Of a DNA stretch of 21,916 bases, positions 15,123 through 21,916 are shown piece by piece. The stretch covers positions 1 to 21,916 of the forward strand of contig CAIMHL010000577.1 in NCBI GenBank assembly GCA_903840825.1, read 5' to 3'. Position 1 is the first letter of the stretch. Every line of letters begins with the position of its first letter. The position numbers were made by a program, and so were the translations under genes. The stretch comes from an uncultured beta proteobacterium (GTDB lineage: Bacteria; Pseudomonadota; Gammaproteobacteria; Burkholderiales; Burkholderiaceae_C). Under the pieces are notes generated by a model that worked only from the letters and a program-made list of their open reading frames with translations, was not told the DNA's origin and did no database searches.

Positions 15123-15131
15123 GCGTGTGCT

Positions 15132-15542
15132 CTAGCGCAGACCAACGCCTGCAGTGTGCTCAGCCCGCTCAATGAGTTCGATCTTGTAACCGTCGGGGTC
15201 CGTCACAAAGGCTATCACGGTGCTGCCCCCTTTGACGGGGCCTGCTTCGCGGGTCACGTTGCCCCCGGCGGCCTTGATTTTTTCACAGGCGGCATAGGCA
15301 TCAGGCACACCCAAAGCGATGTGGCCAAACGCGGTGCCCGCTTCATACGCCTCCACGCCCCAGTTGTAGGTGAGTTCAATCTCGGCGTGCTCGGGGTTGT
15401 TGCCGTAGCCCACAAAAGCCAGTGTGTATTTGTACTCTGGGTTTTCCGAGGTGCGCAGCAGTTTCATGCCCAAAACTTGGGTGTAGTAATCAATCGAGCG
15501 TTGAAGGTTGCCAACGCGAAGCATGGTGTGTAGAAATCTCAT
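15132..15542 (-). CDS. gloA: Lactoylglutathione lyase (glyoxalase I)
   Basis: 136-residue cytosolic enzyme converting the methylglyoxal-glutathione hemithioacetal to S-lactoylglutathione. The four metal ligands His5, Glu56, His74 and Glu122 fall at exactly the E. coli GloA numbers (MRFLHTMLRV, AEIELTYNWG, FGHIALGV, GYKIELIER). The short length without extra loops fits the bacterial nickel-activated class rather than the zinc-type eukaryotic class. Its ATG overlaps the stop of the upstream thioesterase gene (15539-15542, ATGA), so the two form a coupled operon. The product ends AEHTAGVGLR. Confidence 0.96.
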   Translation of the reverse strand: MRFLHTMLRVGNLQRSIDYYTQVLGMKLLRTSENPEYKYTLAFVGYGNNPEHAEIELTYNWGVEAYEAGTAFGHIALGVPDAYAACEKIKAAGGNVTREAGPVKGGSTVIAFVTDPDGYKIELIERAEHTAGVGLR

Positions 15543-16090
15543 AGAGTTGATTGTGGTGGAATTTCAAACACCAGGCAGGTCGTGGTGGCATGGGCGTAGA
15601 GCGTGCCATCCGGGCCTACGAGGCGTGCCTCTGCGGTGGCGAGTTGGCGCCCGCAGTGAATGACCTTGCCCTCAGCCCGCACCCGTTGCACCTTGGGCGT
15701 CAAGGCCCGCACGATGTTCACACTCAGCTCTGCCGTGGTGTAGCCCTGGCCGGACGCCATTTTGGTGTGTACCGCACAGCCCAGCGCCGAGTCGAGCAAG
15801 GTGGCAAACCAGCCGCCATGCACCGTGCCCATCGGGTTGAGGTGCGCCGCGCCCGGTGTGCCTTGAAAAATGGCCTGTCCTGGCGCGACTTCCACGATGG
15901 TGAAGTCCAGGGTTTGTGCAATCGTTGGAAAGGGCAATTCACCCCGCAACATGGCCTGCATAACCTCCAGCCCGGTTTTGTCGGCAATTTGCTCACGCTG
16001 CGCTACCCCGGGTCCTACCCCGGCGGCCAAGGCGTTGCGAACGATATGCTCTTGGGCGAGCCAGGCTTCAAGGTGATTGGGGTTGATCAT
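15539..16090 (-). CDS. PaaI/hotdog-fold thioesterase
   Basis: 183-residue acyl-CoA thioesterase-like protein. The catalytic region has HLNPMGTVHGGWFATLLDSA (about residues 83-102), with His91-Gly-Gly and Asp100 as expected for PaaI-type hotdog enzymes, then YTTAELSVNIVRAL and the final strand YAHATTTCLVFEI. The N-terminal 45 residues precede the usual PaaI core. No Shine-Dalgarno sequence precedes the ATG at 16090; a CATAAT only 7 nt upstream might be a -10 giving a leaderless message, and Met44 is an alternative start. A decayed second copy of this gene's 5' end and upstream DNA lies at 18118-18330. It is coupled to gloA by ATGA. Substrate unknown; the nearby acyl-CoA synthetase suggests acyl-CoA turnover. 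Confidence 0.88.
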   Translation of the reverse strand: MINPNHLEAWLAQEHIVRNALAAGVGPGVAQREQIADKTGLEVMQAMLRGELPFPTIAQTLDFTIVEVAPGQAIFQGTPGAAHLNPMGTVHGGWFATLLDSALGCAVHTKMASGQGYTTAELSVNIVRALTPKVQRVRAEGKVIHCGRQLATAEARLVGPDGTLYAHATTTCLVFEIPPQSTL

Positions 16091-16155
16091 TCAAGAATTA
16101 TGGCGAACAAAACCAGGGCGGTGATTGTGGATAGTCCTGAACGTGACATGAAAAT

Positions 16156-16177
16156 GGGCTGGCGACGTGGCCAGCCC
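16156..16177 (-). terminator. Hairpin downstream of the acyl-CoA synthetase gene
   Basis: GGGCTGGC (16156-16163) and GCCAGCCC (16170-16177) form a perfect 8-bp GC-rich stem with a 6-nt loop. Reading leftward it is followed by ATTTTC, a short T-run, so it may terminate the synthetase transcript before the thioesterase gene. A second inverted repeat, CAGGTG-N6-CACCTG, is at 16187-16204. Confidence 0.6.
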
Positions 16178-16218
16178 TGAGCATGACAGGTGTTCATACA
16201 CCTGGTCTTGCCAGCTTG

Positions 16219-17877
16219 CTATTTGGCTTTTTCCATGTTTCTCAACAAAAAGCGCTGGATCTTTCCACTAGGAGTTTTTGGCAAGTCTTTGACGAACTCG
16301 ATTTCACGCGGATAGGCATGGGCAGATAGGCGGGTTTTCACATAAATCCGTAGTTCCTCTGAAAGCTCGGCTGTTGGCAAAACCTGGGCTCGCAAGACAA
16401 CAAACGCCTTCACAATTTCGGTGCGTTCCGGGTCGGGTTTTCCAATTACCGCCACTTCGACGACGGCAGGATGCTCTAGCAAGGCGCTCTCCACATCGAA
16501 GGGGCCGATACGGTAACCGGACGACGTGATGACGTCGTCCGCTCGCCCGACGAAGCTGATACTTCCGTCTGGGTTCAGTTCTGCCATGTCACCGCTGAGG
16601 TAGTAAGAGGCGCCTAGCGACGGTGTTGCCATGCCTTCGTAGCCAGTGAACCAAAAGAGTGCAGATCGCGCGAGATCCAGGGCCAGCGCACCTGACTTGC
16701 CGCTTGGTAGTTCAGCCCCCTCATCATCGAGTATGACGACCCGATACCCTGGGGTGGCAAAGCCTGCAGAGCCCATATGCACCGGGTGACTGAGCCCGTG
16801 GTGATTGCACAAAACCATGCCTAATTCCGTCTGTCCGTAATGATCGCTGATCGTCACCGCCAGATGCTTCGCAAACCAACGAATCACTTCGGGATTGAGG
16901 GGTTCACCGGCGCTACTCACCACGCGAAGGCTTCCTTTGATGCATTCCACCGACTCCGGTCCCGCAGCAATGAGCATCCGAAAAGCGGTTGGCGACCCTG
17001 CGAGGTTCGTTATTTTGTGTTTTTGGATCAATCGGATCAGCTGATCAACCGAAAAAGCACCGTCATAAAACATGGTGGAGTGGCCCATGGCCAGCGGACC
17101 TATGACTGCGTAATAAAGCCCATAAGCCCACCCCGGATCTGCAATATTCCAAAATACGTCTGAGGGTTGCAAATCAACCGCAAAGTTCATGTAGCCGACA
17201 AAGGATGCCACCGCTTTGAGTGGGACTGACAAGGGCTTGGCCGGCCCCGTGGTGCCTGACGTGAACATCATCAAGAACGCATCATCGGCATGGCGCAAGA
17301 CCGGTTCGAATAAGGGCGAGCAGCGCTGAAGTTCGGACCAGAAGTTGAGGTCGCTCGCGATAAGAGGCGCAGTGTCTTCGGCGGCTACGGTCACGATACA
17401 GGGCAGGTTTTCAATGCCATCCAGTTTGGACCGGTTTATCGAATCCGTGACCAGTACCTTGGCCTTGGATGCATGCACACGGTATTCGATCGCCTTGGAC
17501 CCGAAAGCGGTGAATAGCGGCTGATAGACAGCGCCCGCGCGCCAAGTCCCCAAAATGGTAATCAATAATTCCGGCGTGCGAGGCAGCAATCCCGCAACCC
17601 GGTCGCCGGGTTGAACGCCACAAGCTACCAATACCTGGGCAAATTGAGCCGACAGATCTTTTAGTTGATCGAACGTGTAGGTCTTACTCTGACCGCTTTG
17701 ACCCTCCCATATCAAGGCGATGCGATGAGAGCCCGCATGCCTATCGCAGCATTCGAAACAAGCATTGACACCCAAGGCCGGGTCCTTTGACAGGACAGAA
17801 AGAGCGGCGCCGAGGTCAAAGTCTGCATAGGCTTTTTCATAGGTTTCAAGCTGTGGGCGTGTCGAGACGTTGTTCAT
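16219..17877 (-). CDS. AMP-forming acyl-CoA synthetase (acetyl-CoA synthetase-like ANL enzyme)
   Basis: 552-residue adenylate-forming ligase that activates a carboxylic acid to its acyl-CoA via an acyl-AMP. The nucleotide loop FTSGTTGPAKP is at residues 205-215, YGQTE at 347-351, the ribose-binding Asp430 in YLSGDMAELNPDG, the hinge GRADDVITSSGYRIGPFDVE at 444-463 and the catalytic Lys539 in KTPSGKIQR. The middle region ADPGWAYGLYYAVIGPLAMG resembles AcsA and medium-chain acyl-CoA synthetases. It is shorter than a true Acs (about 650), so a short- or medium-chain acid other than acetate is possible; substrate is not assignable. It has its own promoter, lies between the thioesterase gene and that gene's relic copy, and ends in a hairpin. 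The ribosome site is weak. Confidence 0.92.
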   Translation of the reverse strand: MNNVSTRPQLETYEKAYADFDLGAALSVLSKDPALGVNACFECCDRHAGSHRIALIWEGQSGQSKTYTFDQLKDLSAQFAQVLVACGVQPGDRVAGLLPRTPELLITILGTWRAGAVYQPLFTAFGSKAIEYRVHASKAKVLVTDSINRSKLDGIENLPCIVTVAAEDTAPLIASDLNFWSELQRCSPLFEPVLRHADDAFLMMFTSGTTGPAKPLSVPLKAVASFVGYMNFAVDLQPSDVFWNIADPGWAYGLYYAVIGPLAMGHSTMFYDGAFSVDQLIRLIQKHKITNLAGSPTAFRMLIAAGPESVECIKGSLRVVSSAGEPLNPEVIRWFAKHLAVTISDHYGQTELGMVLCNHHGLSHPVHMGSAGFATPGYRVVILDDEGAELPSGKSGALALDLARSALFWFTGYEGMATPSLGASYYLSGDMAELNPDGSISFVGRADDVITSSGYRIGPFDVESALLEHPAVVEVAVIGKPDPERTEIVKAFVVLRAQVLPTAELSEELRIYVKTRLSAHAYPREIEFVKDLPKTPSGKIQRFLLRNMEKAK

Positions 17878-17964
17878 GGAGGTCTCATGTTGTTAATTAT
17901 TGAGATAGAAGGAATTTATTTGATTCACCTGAGTCGAGATAGTGTTCTTTATCAATAAAAGTAA

Positions 17965-17993
17965 TTTATAAGACTTTCGTGGGTTTAAGTCAA
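17965..17993 (-). promoter_or_regulatory. Strong sigma-70 promoter of the acyl-CoA synthetase gene
   Basis: On the minus strand TTGACT (17988-17993, 5/6) and TATAAA (17965-17970, 5/6) are separated by exactly 17 nt within an AT-rich segment. The leader to the ATG at 17877 would be about 80 nt. Confidence 0.78.
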
Positions 17994-18030
17994 TTTTCTA
18001 CCTGTTTTGAAGAGATGTGAACTTGAAGTC

Positions 18031-18049
18031 ACAATTTGAGGTGAATTGT
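18031..18049. promoter_or_regulatory. Dyad upstream of the synthetase promoter
   Basis: ACAATT-N7-AATTGT, an inverted repeat 38 bp upstream of the -35 element. Its position suits an activator site. No regulator gene is adjacent, so the binding protein is unknown. Confidence 0.4.
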
Positions 18050-18055
18050 TGAGTG

Positions 18056-18083
18056 GGTTGACCAACTGAAATGGTGGTCAACC
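18056..18083. repeat. Perfect 9-bp inverted repeat GGTTGACCA-N10-TGGTCAACC
   Basis: GGTTGACCA (18056-18064) and TGGTCAACC (18075-18083) are exact inverse complements. The hairpin sits where the AT-rich promoter segment meets the thioesterase relic. It could be a GntR-type operator, a terminator-like stem without T-run, or the end of a small mobile element. Confidence 0.6.
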
Positions 18084-18117
18084 AGGATGAGTCCAAACAT
18101 CCGCACGATGTGCACAC

Positions 18118-18269
18118 TCACCCCACCGCATGGTCTGCCTGATCTCTAGCTTGTTTTTTTCTGCCATTTGGTCACTCTGCGCTAAACCGGGTCAGACCCT
18201 GGCGGTCAAGGCATTTCGAATGCTTTGCGCCTAGGCGAGCCAGGCTTCCAAGTGCTTTGGTTTTGCCCT
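18118..18269 (-). pseudogene. Decayed second copy of the thioesterase 5' end
   Basis: Aligned by eye, this segment and its upstream flank to about 18330 match 15939-16150, the first about 50 codons and upstream DNA of the thioesterase gene. Examples are GGCGAGCCAGGCTTC versus GGCGAGCCAGGCTTCA and ATTATGGCGAACAAAACCAG, identical in both copies. In this copy the start codon has become AGG (18267-18269), there is at least one single-base insertion (CTTGGAAGCC for CTTGAAGCC), and in-frame stops occur. The rest of the gene is missing. It is non-functional as a thioesterase. The two copies bracket the acyl-CoA synthetase gene. Confidence 0.82.
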
Positions 18270-18507
18270 TCAAAAAATTATGGCGAACAAAACCAGGTCG
18301 AGGCTTGTGTGCAGTCCTGAGGGCGGCATGACAAAGAGAGGGGCGGGAGCTGCAAGTTGATTGGGTGTTTACTCATCGGTGGGACTCGGAATAAGCCCAA
18401 TAAACCAGTCATAAGTAGCAACTGCGCATAGCCAATAGCAACGCTGTTAGAGGAATTCGGCTTTGATACGGCTCGCGACGACCGCCTCATGCTCAAGACG
18501 AACAGCT

Positions 18508-18535
18508 GAGGGTGTACCGGATTTTGTGTAAACGG
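18508..18535 (+). repeat. IS256-family terminal inverted repeat, left
   Basis: Starts GAGGGTGTA and ends TTTTGTGTAAACGG. Inverse complement of 19812-19839 except for a central block of five bases. Confidence 0.88.
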
Positions 18536-18543
18536 CGGTTGAG

Positions 18544-19773
18544 TTAGACGCGCGGCATGCGCTCGTCAAACTGGATGGTAAATCGATTTAAGGCCGCTTT
18601 CCAATCCCGAATCGGCATCGTCCATTTTTTACTGATGTTATTGAGCACCAGGTAGAACAGCTTGAACACCGCATCGTCAGTTGGGAATGAACCCCGGGTC
18701 TTGGTGATTTTTCTCAGGCTCATGTTCACTGACTCGATGGCATTCGTTGTGTAAATCACCTTGCGAATGTCTGGCGGGAATTCAAAGAATGGGGCCAGGC
18801 GTGACCAATTGCGCCGCCAGGACTGGCCAATCGGGGCAAAGGAGGCATCCCACTTGAGCTCGAACTCCAAGAGCCGGCTAAGGGCAGCCTCTTCAGTCGA
18901 AGCCGTATAAACCAGCCGCAAATCGGCGGCTACTTCCCTGCGCTGCTTCCAACCCACGAAGTTCAGGCTGTGGCGCACCATGTGAACAATGCACAGTTGC
19001 ACAGTCGTCTTGGGGAATACGGCCTCAATGGCCTCGGGGAAGCCTTTAAGGCCATCTACACAGGCGATGAAGATGTCGGCCACGCCGCGGTTCTTCAACT
19101 CGGTCACCACCTGCAGCCAGAACTTGGCCCCTTCCGTCTGGGCCATCCACAAGCCCAGCACCTCCTTGATGCCGTCAAGGTTGACACCAATGGCTAAGTA
19201 CAGAGCCTTGACCCGGACTGCGCCGTTGTCGCGCACCTTGACGTGGATGCAGTCCATGTAGACGATGGGGTATAGCGCATCCAAGGGGCGTGACTGCCAG
19301 GCTTTGACCTCGTCCATGACGGCATCGGTCACCGATGAAATTAGAGTGGGTGAGACTTCTGCGCCGTACATCTCCTGAAGATGGCTTTGAATCTCGCGCA
19401 CCGTCATGCCGCGGGCGTACAGCGACAGTATCTTGTCGTCAAAACCACTCCAGCGGGTCTGGTGCTTGGTGATGATTTGAGGCTCAAAGGTGCCCTCTCG
19501 GTCGCGCGGGATTTCAATGGGCAGTTCGCCAAAGTCACCTTTGAGGGTCTTCTTGCTGCGTCCGTTACGGGTGTTGCCGGCCTCGTTGGCGACCAGTTGG
19601 TTCTTGCCGTGACCCAGGTGGTGCGTCAATTCGGCTTGAAGGGCCCGTTCTACAAGTGCCTTGGTCAATTGCTTCAAAAGGCCATTCTGGCCAATCAAAT
19701 CTTCGGGCTTTTTATAGTCCGCCAGCAGGGCGTCAATCAGGTCGTTGGGTAAGGGTTTCATTTCTATGGTCAT
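18544..19773 (-). CDS. IS256-family (mutator-type) transposase
   Basis: 409-residue DDE transposase that cuts and joins the IS ends. Catalytic residues by family alignment are Asp174 (VYMDCIHVKV), Asp240 (FIACVDGLKGFPEAI) and Glu347 (YTTNAIESVNMSLRK); the spacing and the CxxH motif between the second Asp and the Glu (LCIVHMVRHSL) are intact. The N-terminus (MKPLPNDLIDALL and TRNGRSKKTLKG) is typical of IS256. I prefer the ATG at 19773 because GGAG lies 5 nt upstream; an adjacent ATG at 19776 is possible, and the TTG at 19788 is unlikely. The frame is undamaged and the ends are present, so the element may be active. It is read away from the neighbouring exported-protein gene. Confidence 0.95.
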   Translation of the reverse strand: MTIEMKPLPNDLIDALLADYKKPEDLIGQNGLLKQLTKALVERALQAELTHHLGHGKNQLVANEAGNTRNGRSKKTLKGDFGELPIEIPRDREGTFEPQIITKHQTRWSGFDDKILSLYARGMTVREIQSHLQEMYGAEVSPTLISSVTDAVMDEVKAWQSRPLDALYPIVYMDCIHVKVRDNGAVRVKALYLAIGVNLDGIKEVLGLWMAQTEGAKFWLQVVTELKNRGVADIFIACVDGLKGFPEAIEAVFPKTTVQLCIVHMVRHSLNFVGWKQRREVAADLRLVYTASTEEAALSRLLEFELKWDASFAPIGQSWRRNWSRLAPFFEFPPDIRKVIYTTNAIESVNMSLRKITKTRGSFPTDDAVFKLFYLVLNNISKKWTMPIRDWKAALNRFTIQFDERMPRV

Positions 19774-19811
19774 CATTGCTCCAAGCAAGATAGCAGTTTC
19801 CTGCCAAAAGA

Positions 19812-19839
19812 CCGTTTACACAAAACTTCTTACACCCTC
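19812..19839 (-). repeat. IS256-family terminal inverted repeat, right
   Basis: Starts CCGTTTACACAAAA and ends TACACCCTC. It pairs with 18508-18535. Confidence 0.88.
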
Positions 19840-19859
19840 GACCGGCTGCAACTTTCATC

Positions 19860-21872
19860 ATGCGCGCCAGTCTGTCTGCCAAAGCGGGTGACACGCTCAA
19901 TGCTCAAATCAATCCCTTCACTGAATCGGCAACTGCAACTGCGCTGGCTACAACCGGCGGTTTATCGGCTGTCAATGTGGAAAAGTCCAACAGCGACATG
20001 GCTGCCACACTCACTTTTAATCCGCTGACAACAGTGGCTACCTTTGATGCTAACCACAAGCCTACGAACTCTGCAGCGGGAGCCTTGTTTGCGTTTTCAC
20101 TGATGGCAAGTTCAGGTGCTGTAGATGGCTGCGCGGCCGGCGATCAATCGACCAAAGTGTCTTGCGTTACCAAGAGTTTTTCTGAAAAAGGTATGAGAGA
20201 TGCAACAATGAAAGCTCTCTTACAGTCAAACATTACTGCAGTTTCCGATGCTGCGGGCTTACCTACACTAACGCTGGCGACACCACCAACCGGTACCGGA
20301 GTCGCAACTCCTGGCGTGTCTGCAACACCCTTGGTACAGACCAAGGAGTTCATCACCATGCTGCGCAGCAACGCAAAAGCATTGAACGCCACTGATATGT
20401 CGCTTCAAACCGAACTGCAAGCTGTTGCTGACGATATGCAAAACCGTACAGCACCGATAGCTACTAGCAATGTGAATGCCTTGAATGTGGCACTGCTAGG
20501 CGCGCAATTCTGGAACGATGTCATAAAAAATCCAAATGTACCGTTTGTGTCAGGCAAGACTTTTTACAAATCCGATGTTTACTGGCAAGAATCTATTGGT
20601 GGCTGCGGTTTTTTTGCGGACGCCAATTACAACGTTCCAGCTACAGCGAAGGATGAGGCGAAATATGTCGCTTGCTACTCGCAGTCGCAATTTCCTAACT
20701 ACATTCAGGCAACTGATGAAAATGGCTTCTACAAGCAGTGCAAAGCTGTAGGTGAGTGGTGTGATACCCAATGGAGCGTTCGTATACGGCTGACTCCGGA
20801 TGCAGCAAATGTCAACCAGTTCACGGTTTATACCCAGACGCGTGAAGCCAAACGGACAGCTAAGACGTTTGTTAACGGTTACGTCGATACCTTTACTGAA
20901 ACTCGCACCCATTACGGCGCAGCCTTCCCAGGTAATGTTGCAATTCTGACAACCGCGCGGGATGCTAATGGCCTGATCAACAACGTGAACCTGTCTGGCG
21001 AGTTATCGCCTGCTTTTACTGTGCAAAGTAATTTCAGTAGTTACTATGACGCCAACCTTAGTCAATGGGTTTACAAGCAGAATCAACTTGCCACTGTGTT
21101 TGGCGACAAGCACAACGTGATCTTGTCTGCTGGCCTGTCCACGACAGCAGGTGTAGAAAAGTTAGCTCTCTCCGGTTCAATGGAGTTGATCAAAAACGGC
21201 GCTTTGGAGTCGCGCATTGAATTGGCCCCTGGCTCTTATATTCAAGCCAAAGCAGACGGCGCAGGCAGCTACAGTGCCAAGAACGGTAGTCATGAGGTGA
21301 TGCTCAAACTCAAAGGCGGCACGGCAGCAAGCACATTCACGGGCGACCTGAAAATCAGTGCGTTCACGACGGATGCCTCTGGCACCAGCTATGTGCCGAC
21401 GGTGATTTCTTTTGCCGGTAGCGTGCTGCGCAACAACGTCAGCTTCTTTGACGGAACCATCACGGGTGAGGTGCTTAACTTCACCAGCTACGACGCCAGC
21501 AAGCCCACGAGCGCCAGCAACGTCCAAACCGGACGTATCGGCTTTGTCGGTAATGTCAACATCCCGACTCGTTCGCCGGTGCAGTTGAAACTGTCTACCA
21601 CCATGACAAATAAGGGCGAAAGTGCTGCGATGGCTGCCATCTCAACGGGCCAGTTCGTTCAAGGGCTGATCACCATCAATGTGAGCGGCACGAGCGGCGC
21701 TAATAACTTGGCGGGTGATGTGGTAACCCTTGAAAGTACCAGCGGGATCAAGCTGGTGATTGATAAATCGACTTCGAGTTATCCGCTGACAAAAGGGGGA
21801 GCCGCCGTAGGCGTGTTCACGCCGAGTAACAACATAATGACTTATAAAGACAATAGCTACGAACAGTTTTAA
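19860..21872 (+). CDS. Large Thr/Ser/Ala-rich putative exported protein, 5'-truncated at the IS boundary
   Basis: 670 residues from the first ATG; family not recognised. The beginning (SAKAGDTLNAQINPFTESAT) resembles the interior of bacterial surface lipoproteins with an N-terminal region ending in an NPFTE-like segment, not a natural start: there is no signal peptide and no ribosome site, and the frame continues upstream through the IS terminal repeat to a TAG at 19791-19793. The middle has cysteine-containing stretches (ESIGGCGFFADANY, YKQCKAVGEWCDTQW); the C-terminal 300 residues are beta-rich and Gly/Thr/Ser-heavy with repeated patterns (LSGSMELIKNGA, FTGDLKISAF, FDGTITGEVLNF, LAGDVVTLES), like a beta-helix or barrel passenger. 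Base composition looks less GC-rich than its neighbours. Expression would need a promoter inside or near the IS. A cell-surface role is inferred only. Confidence 0.7.
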   Translation: MRASLSAKAGDTLNAQINPFTESATATALATTGGLSAVNVEKSNSDMAATLTFNPLTTVATFDANHKPTNSAAGALFAFSLMASSGAVDGCAAGDQSTKVSCVTKSFSEKGMRDATMKALLQSNITAVSDAAGLPTLTLATPPTGTGVATPGVSATPLVQTKEFITMLRSNAKALNATDMSLQTELQAVADDMQNRTAPIATSNVNALNVALLGAQFWNDVIKNPNVPFVSGKTFYKSDVYWQESIGGCGFFADANYNVPATAKDEAKYVACYSQSQFPNYIQATDENGFYKQCKAVGEWCDTQWSVRIRLTPDAANVNQFTVYTQTREAKRTAKTFVNGYVDTFTETRTHYGAAFPGNVAILTTARDANGLINNVNLSGELSPAFTVQSNFSSYYDANLSQWVYKQNQLATVFGDKHNVILSAGLSTTAGVEKLALSGSMELIKNGALESRIELAPGSYIQAKADGAGSYSAKNGSHEVMLKLKGGTAASTFTGDLKISAFTTDASGTSYVPTVISFAGSVLRNNVSFFDGTITGEVLNFTSYDASKPTSASNVQTGRIGFVGNVNIPTRSPVQLKLSTTMTNKGESAAMAAISTGQFVQGLITINVSGTSGANNLAGDVVTLESTSGIKLVIDKSTSSYPLTKGGAAVGVFTPSNNIMTYKDNSYEQF

Positions 21873-21916
21873 TAGAAGCGGACTGTCTTTATTGACCTTG
21901 ACGCCCGCACCTGCGG
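21873..21916. other. Window end, no feature recognised
   Basis: 44 bp after the stop codon. I see no complete hairpin or gene start before the edge. Confidence 0.5.

Larger units (their letters stand above)
17878..18507. other. Non-coding rearranged stretch between the synthetase gene and the IS element
   Basis: This stretch holds an AT-rich leader/promoter (17880-18055), two dyads, and the thioesterase relic with its upstream flank (to about 18330). About 170 bp (18335-18507) then show no intact gene. In that last part a minus-strand frame ending TAA at 18447-18449 reads AVRLEHEAVVASRIKAEFL and runs into the IS end. It may be the C-terminal tail of a gene cut off by the IS, but this is weak. 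Confidence 0.5.
18508..19839 (-). mobile_element. Complete IS256-family insertion sequence (1,332 bp)
   Basis: The element is bounded by 28-bp imperfect terminal inverted repeats with outer ends GAGGGTGTA and inner parts TTTTGTGTAAACGG identical (23 of 28 positions), separated by five different bases. It contains one transposase gene occupying nearly all of its length, typical of IS256. Flanking 8-mers GAACAGCT (18500-18507) and GACCGGCT (19840-19847) agree at only 6 of 8 positions, so a clean target-site duplication is not present. Confidence 0.9.

Noticed and set aside
15551..16180. 209-codon plus-strand frame opposite the thioesterase gene
   Set aside because: Antisense shadow; the minus strand has the hotdog catalytic motif and ATGA coupling to gloA.
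18278..18496. 72-codon minus-strand frame left of the IS
   Set aside because: No recognisable motif or ribosome site, and it lies across the relic's upstream flank, which is duplicated non-coding DNA.
18500..19847. Perfect IS256 target-site duplication
   Set aside because: The flanking 8-mers match at only 6 of 8 positions, so I report them as mismatched rather than as a true duplication.

Overview
The window looks like chromosomal DNA of a betaproteobacterium, most likely Comamonadaceae (Rhodoferax/Polaromonas-like). This rests on a GC-rich coding style with G/C-ending codons, an Entner-Doudoroff edd-eda pair, the protein families present, and short AGCAGCTA-type dispersed repeats that I recall from that family. 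I had no database to confirm the assignment.

Layout. (1) 1-4635, minus strand: an efflux operon of a TetR regulator, a periplasmic adaptor and an RND pump that runs off the left edge. A TTGACA-N17-TACATT promoter with small overlapping dyads lies upstream. (2) 4822-5364, plus: msrA. (3) 5384-11761: a divergent metal-homeostasis island, the most interesting part of the window. A 171-bp control region (8164-8334) carries three regularly spaced TGCAA/TTGCA palindromes. Leftward it serves an unannotated 47-codon membrane peptide, then znuC-, znuB- and znuA-like genes, mostly joined by ATGA overlaps. Rightward it serves a Fur/Zur-family repressor, a LolD-like ATPase, a MacB/FtsX-type permease with a His-containing loop, a small exported protein with a duplicated His/Cys motif, and a DUF3299 protein. 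(4) 11764-15131: pdxH (minus), then edd-eda (plus) with a HexR-like palindrome before edd and a clear intrinsic terminator after eda. (5) 15132-17877, minus: a PaaI-type thioesterase overlapping gloA, preceded by an AMP-forming acyl-CoA synthetase with its own strong promoter. (6) 17878-19859: a rearranged stretch holding a decayed second copy of the thioesterase 5' end and a complete IS256-family insertion sequence. (7) 19860-21872, plus: a large Thr/Ser/Ala-rich, probably exported protein whose 5' end appears to have been lost at the IS boundary.

How the genes fit together. The island at 5384-11761 reads as one zinc (or zinc/manganese) regulon. Under metal starvation a Zur-like repressor would release both arms, giving a high-affinity ABC importer on one side and, on the other, an envelope system (LolD-type ATPase, permease, DUF3299) of a kind known from Zur regulons of other proteobacteria. 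The cysteine-repeat protein inside that system is the best candidate for something undescribed. The IS256 copy, the thioesterase relic and the truncated exported protein mark 17.9-19.9 kb as a recombination-prone junction.
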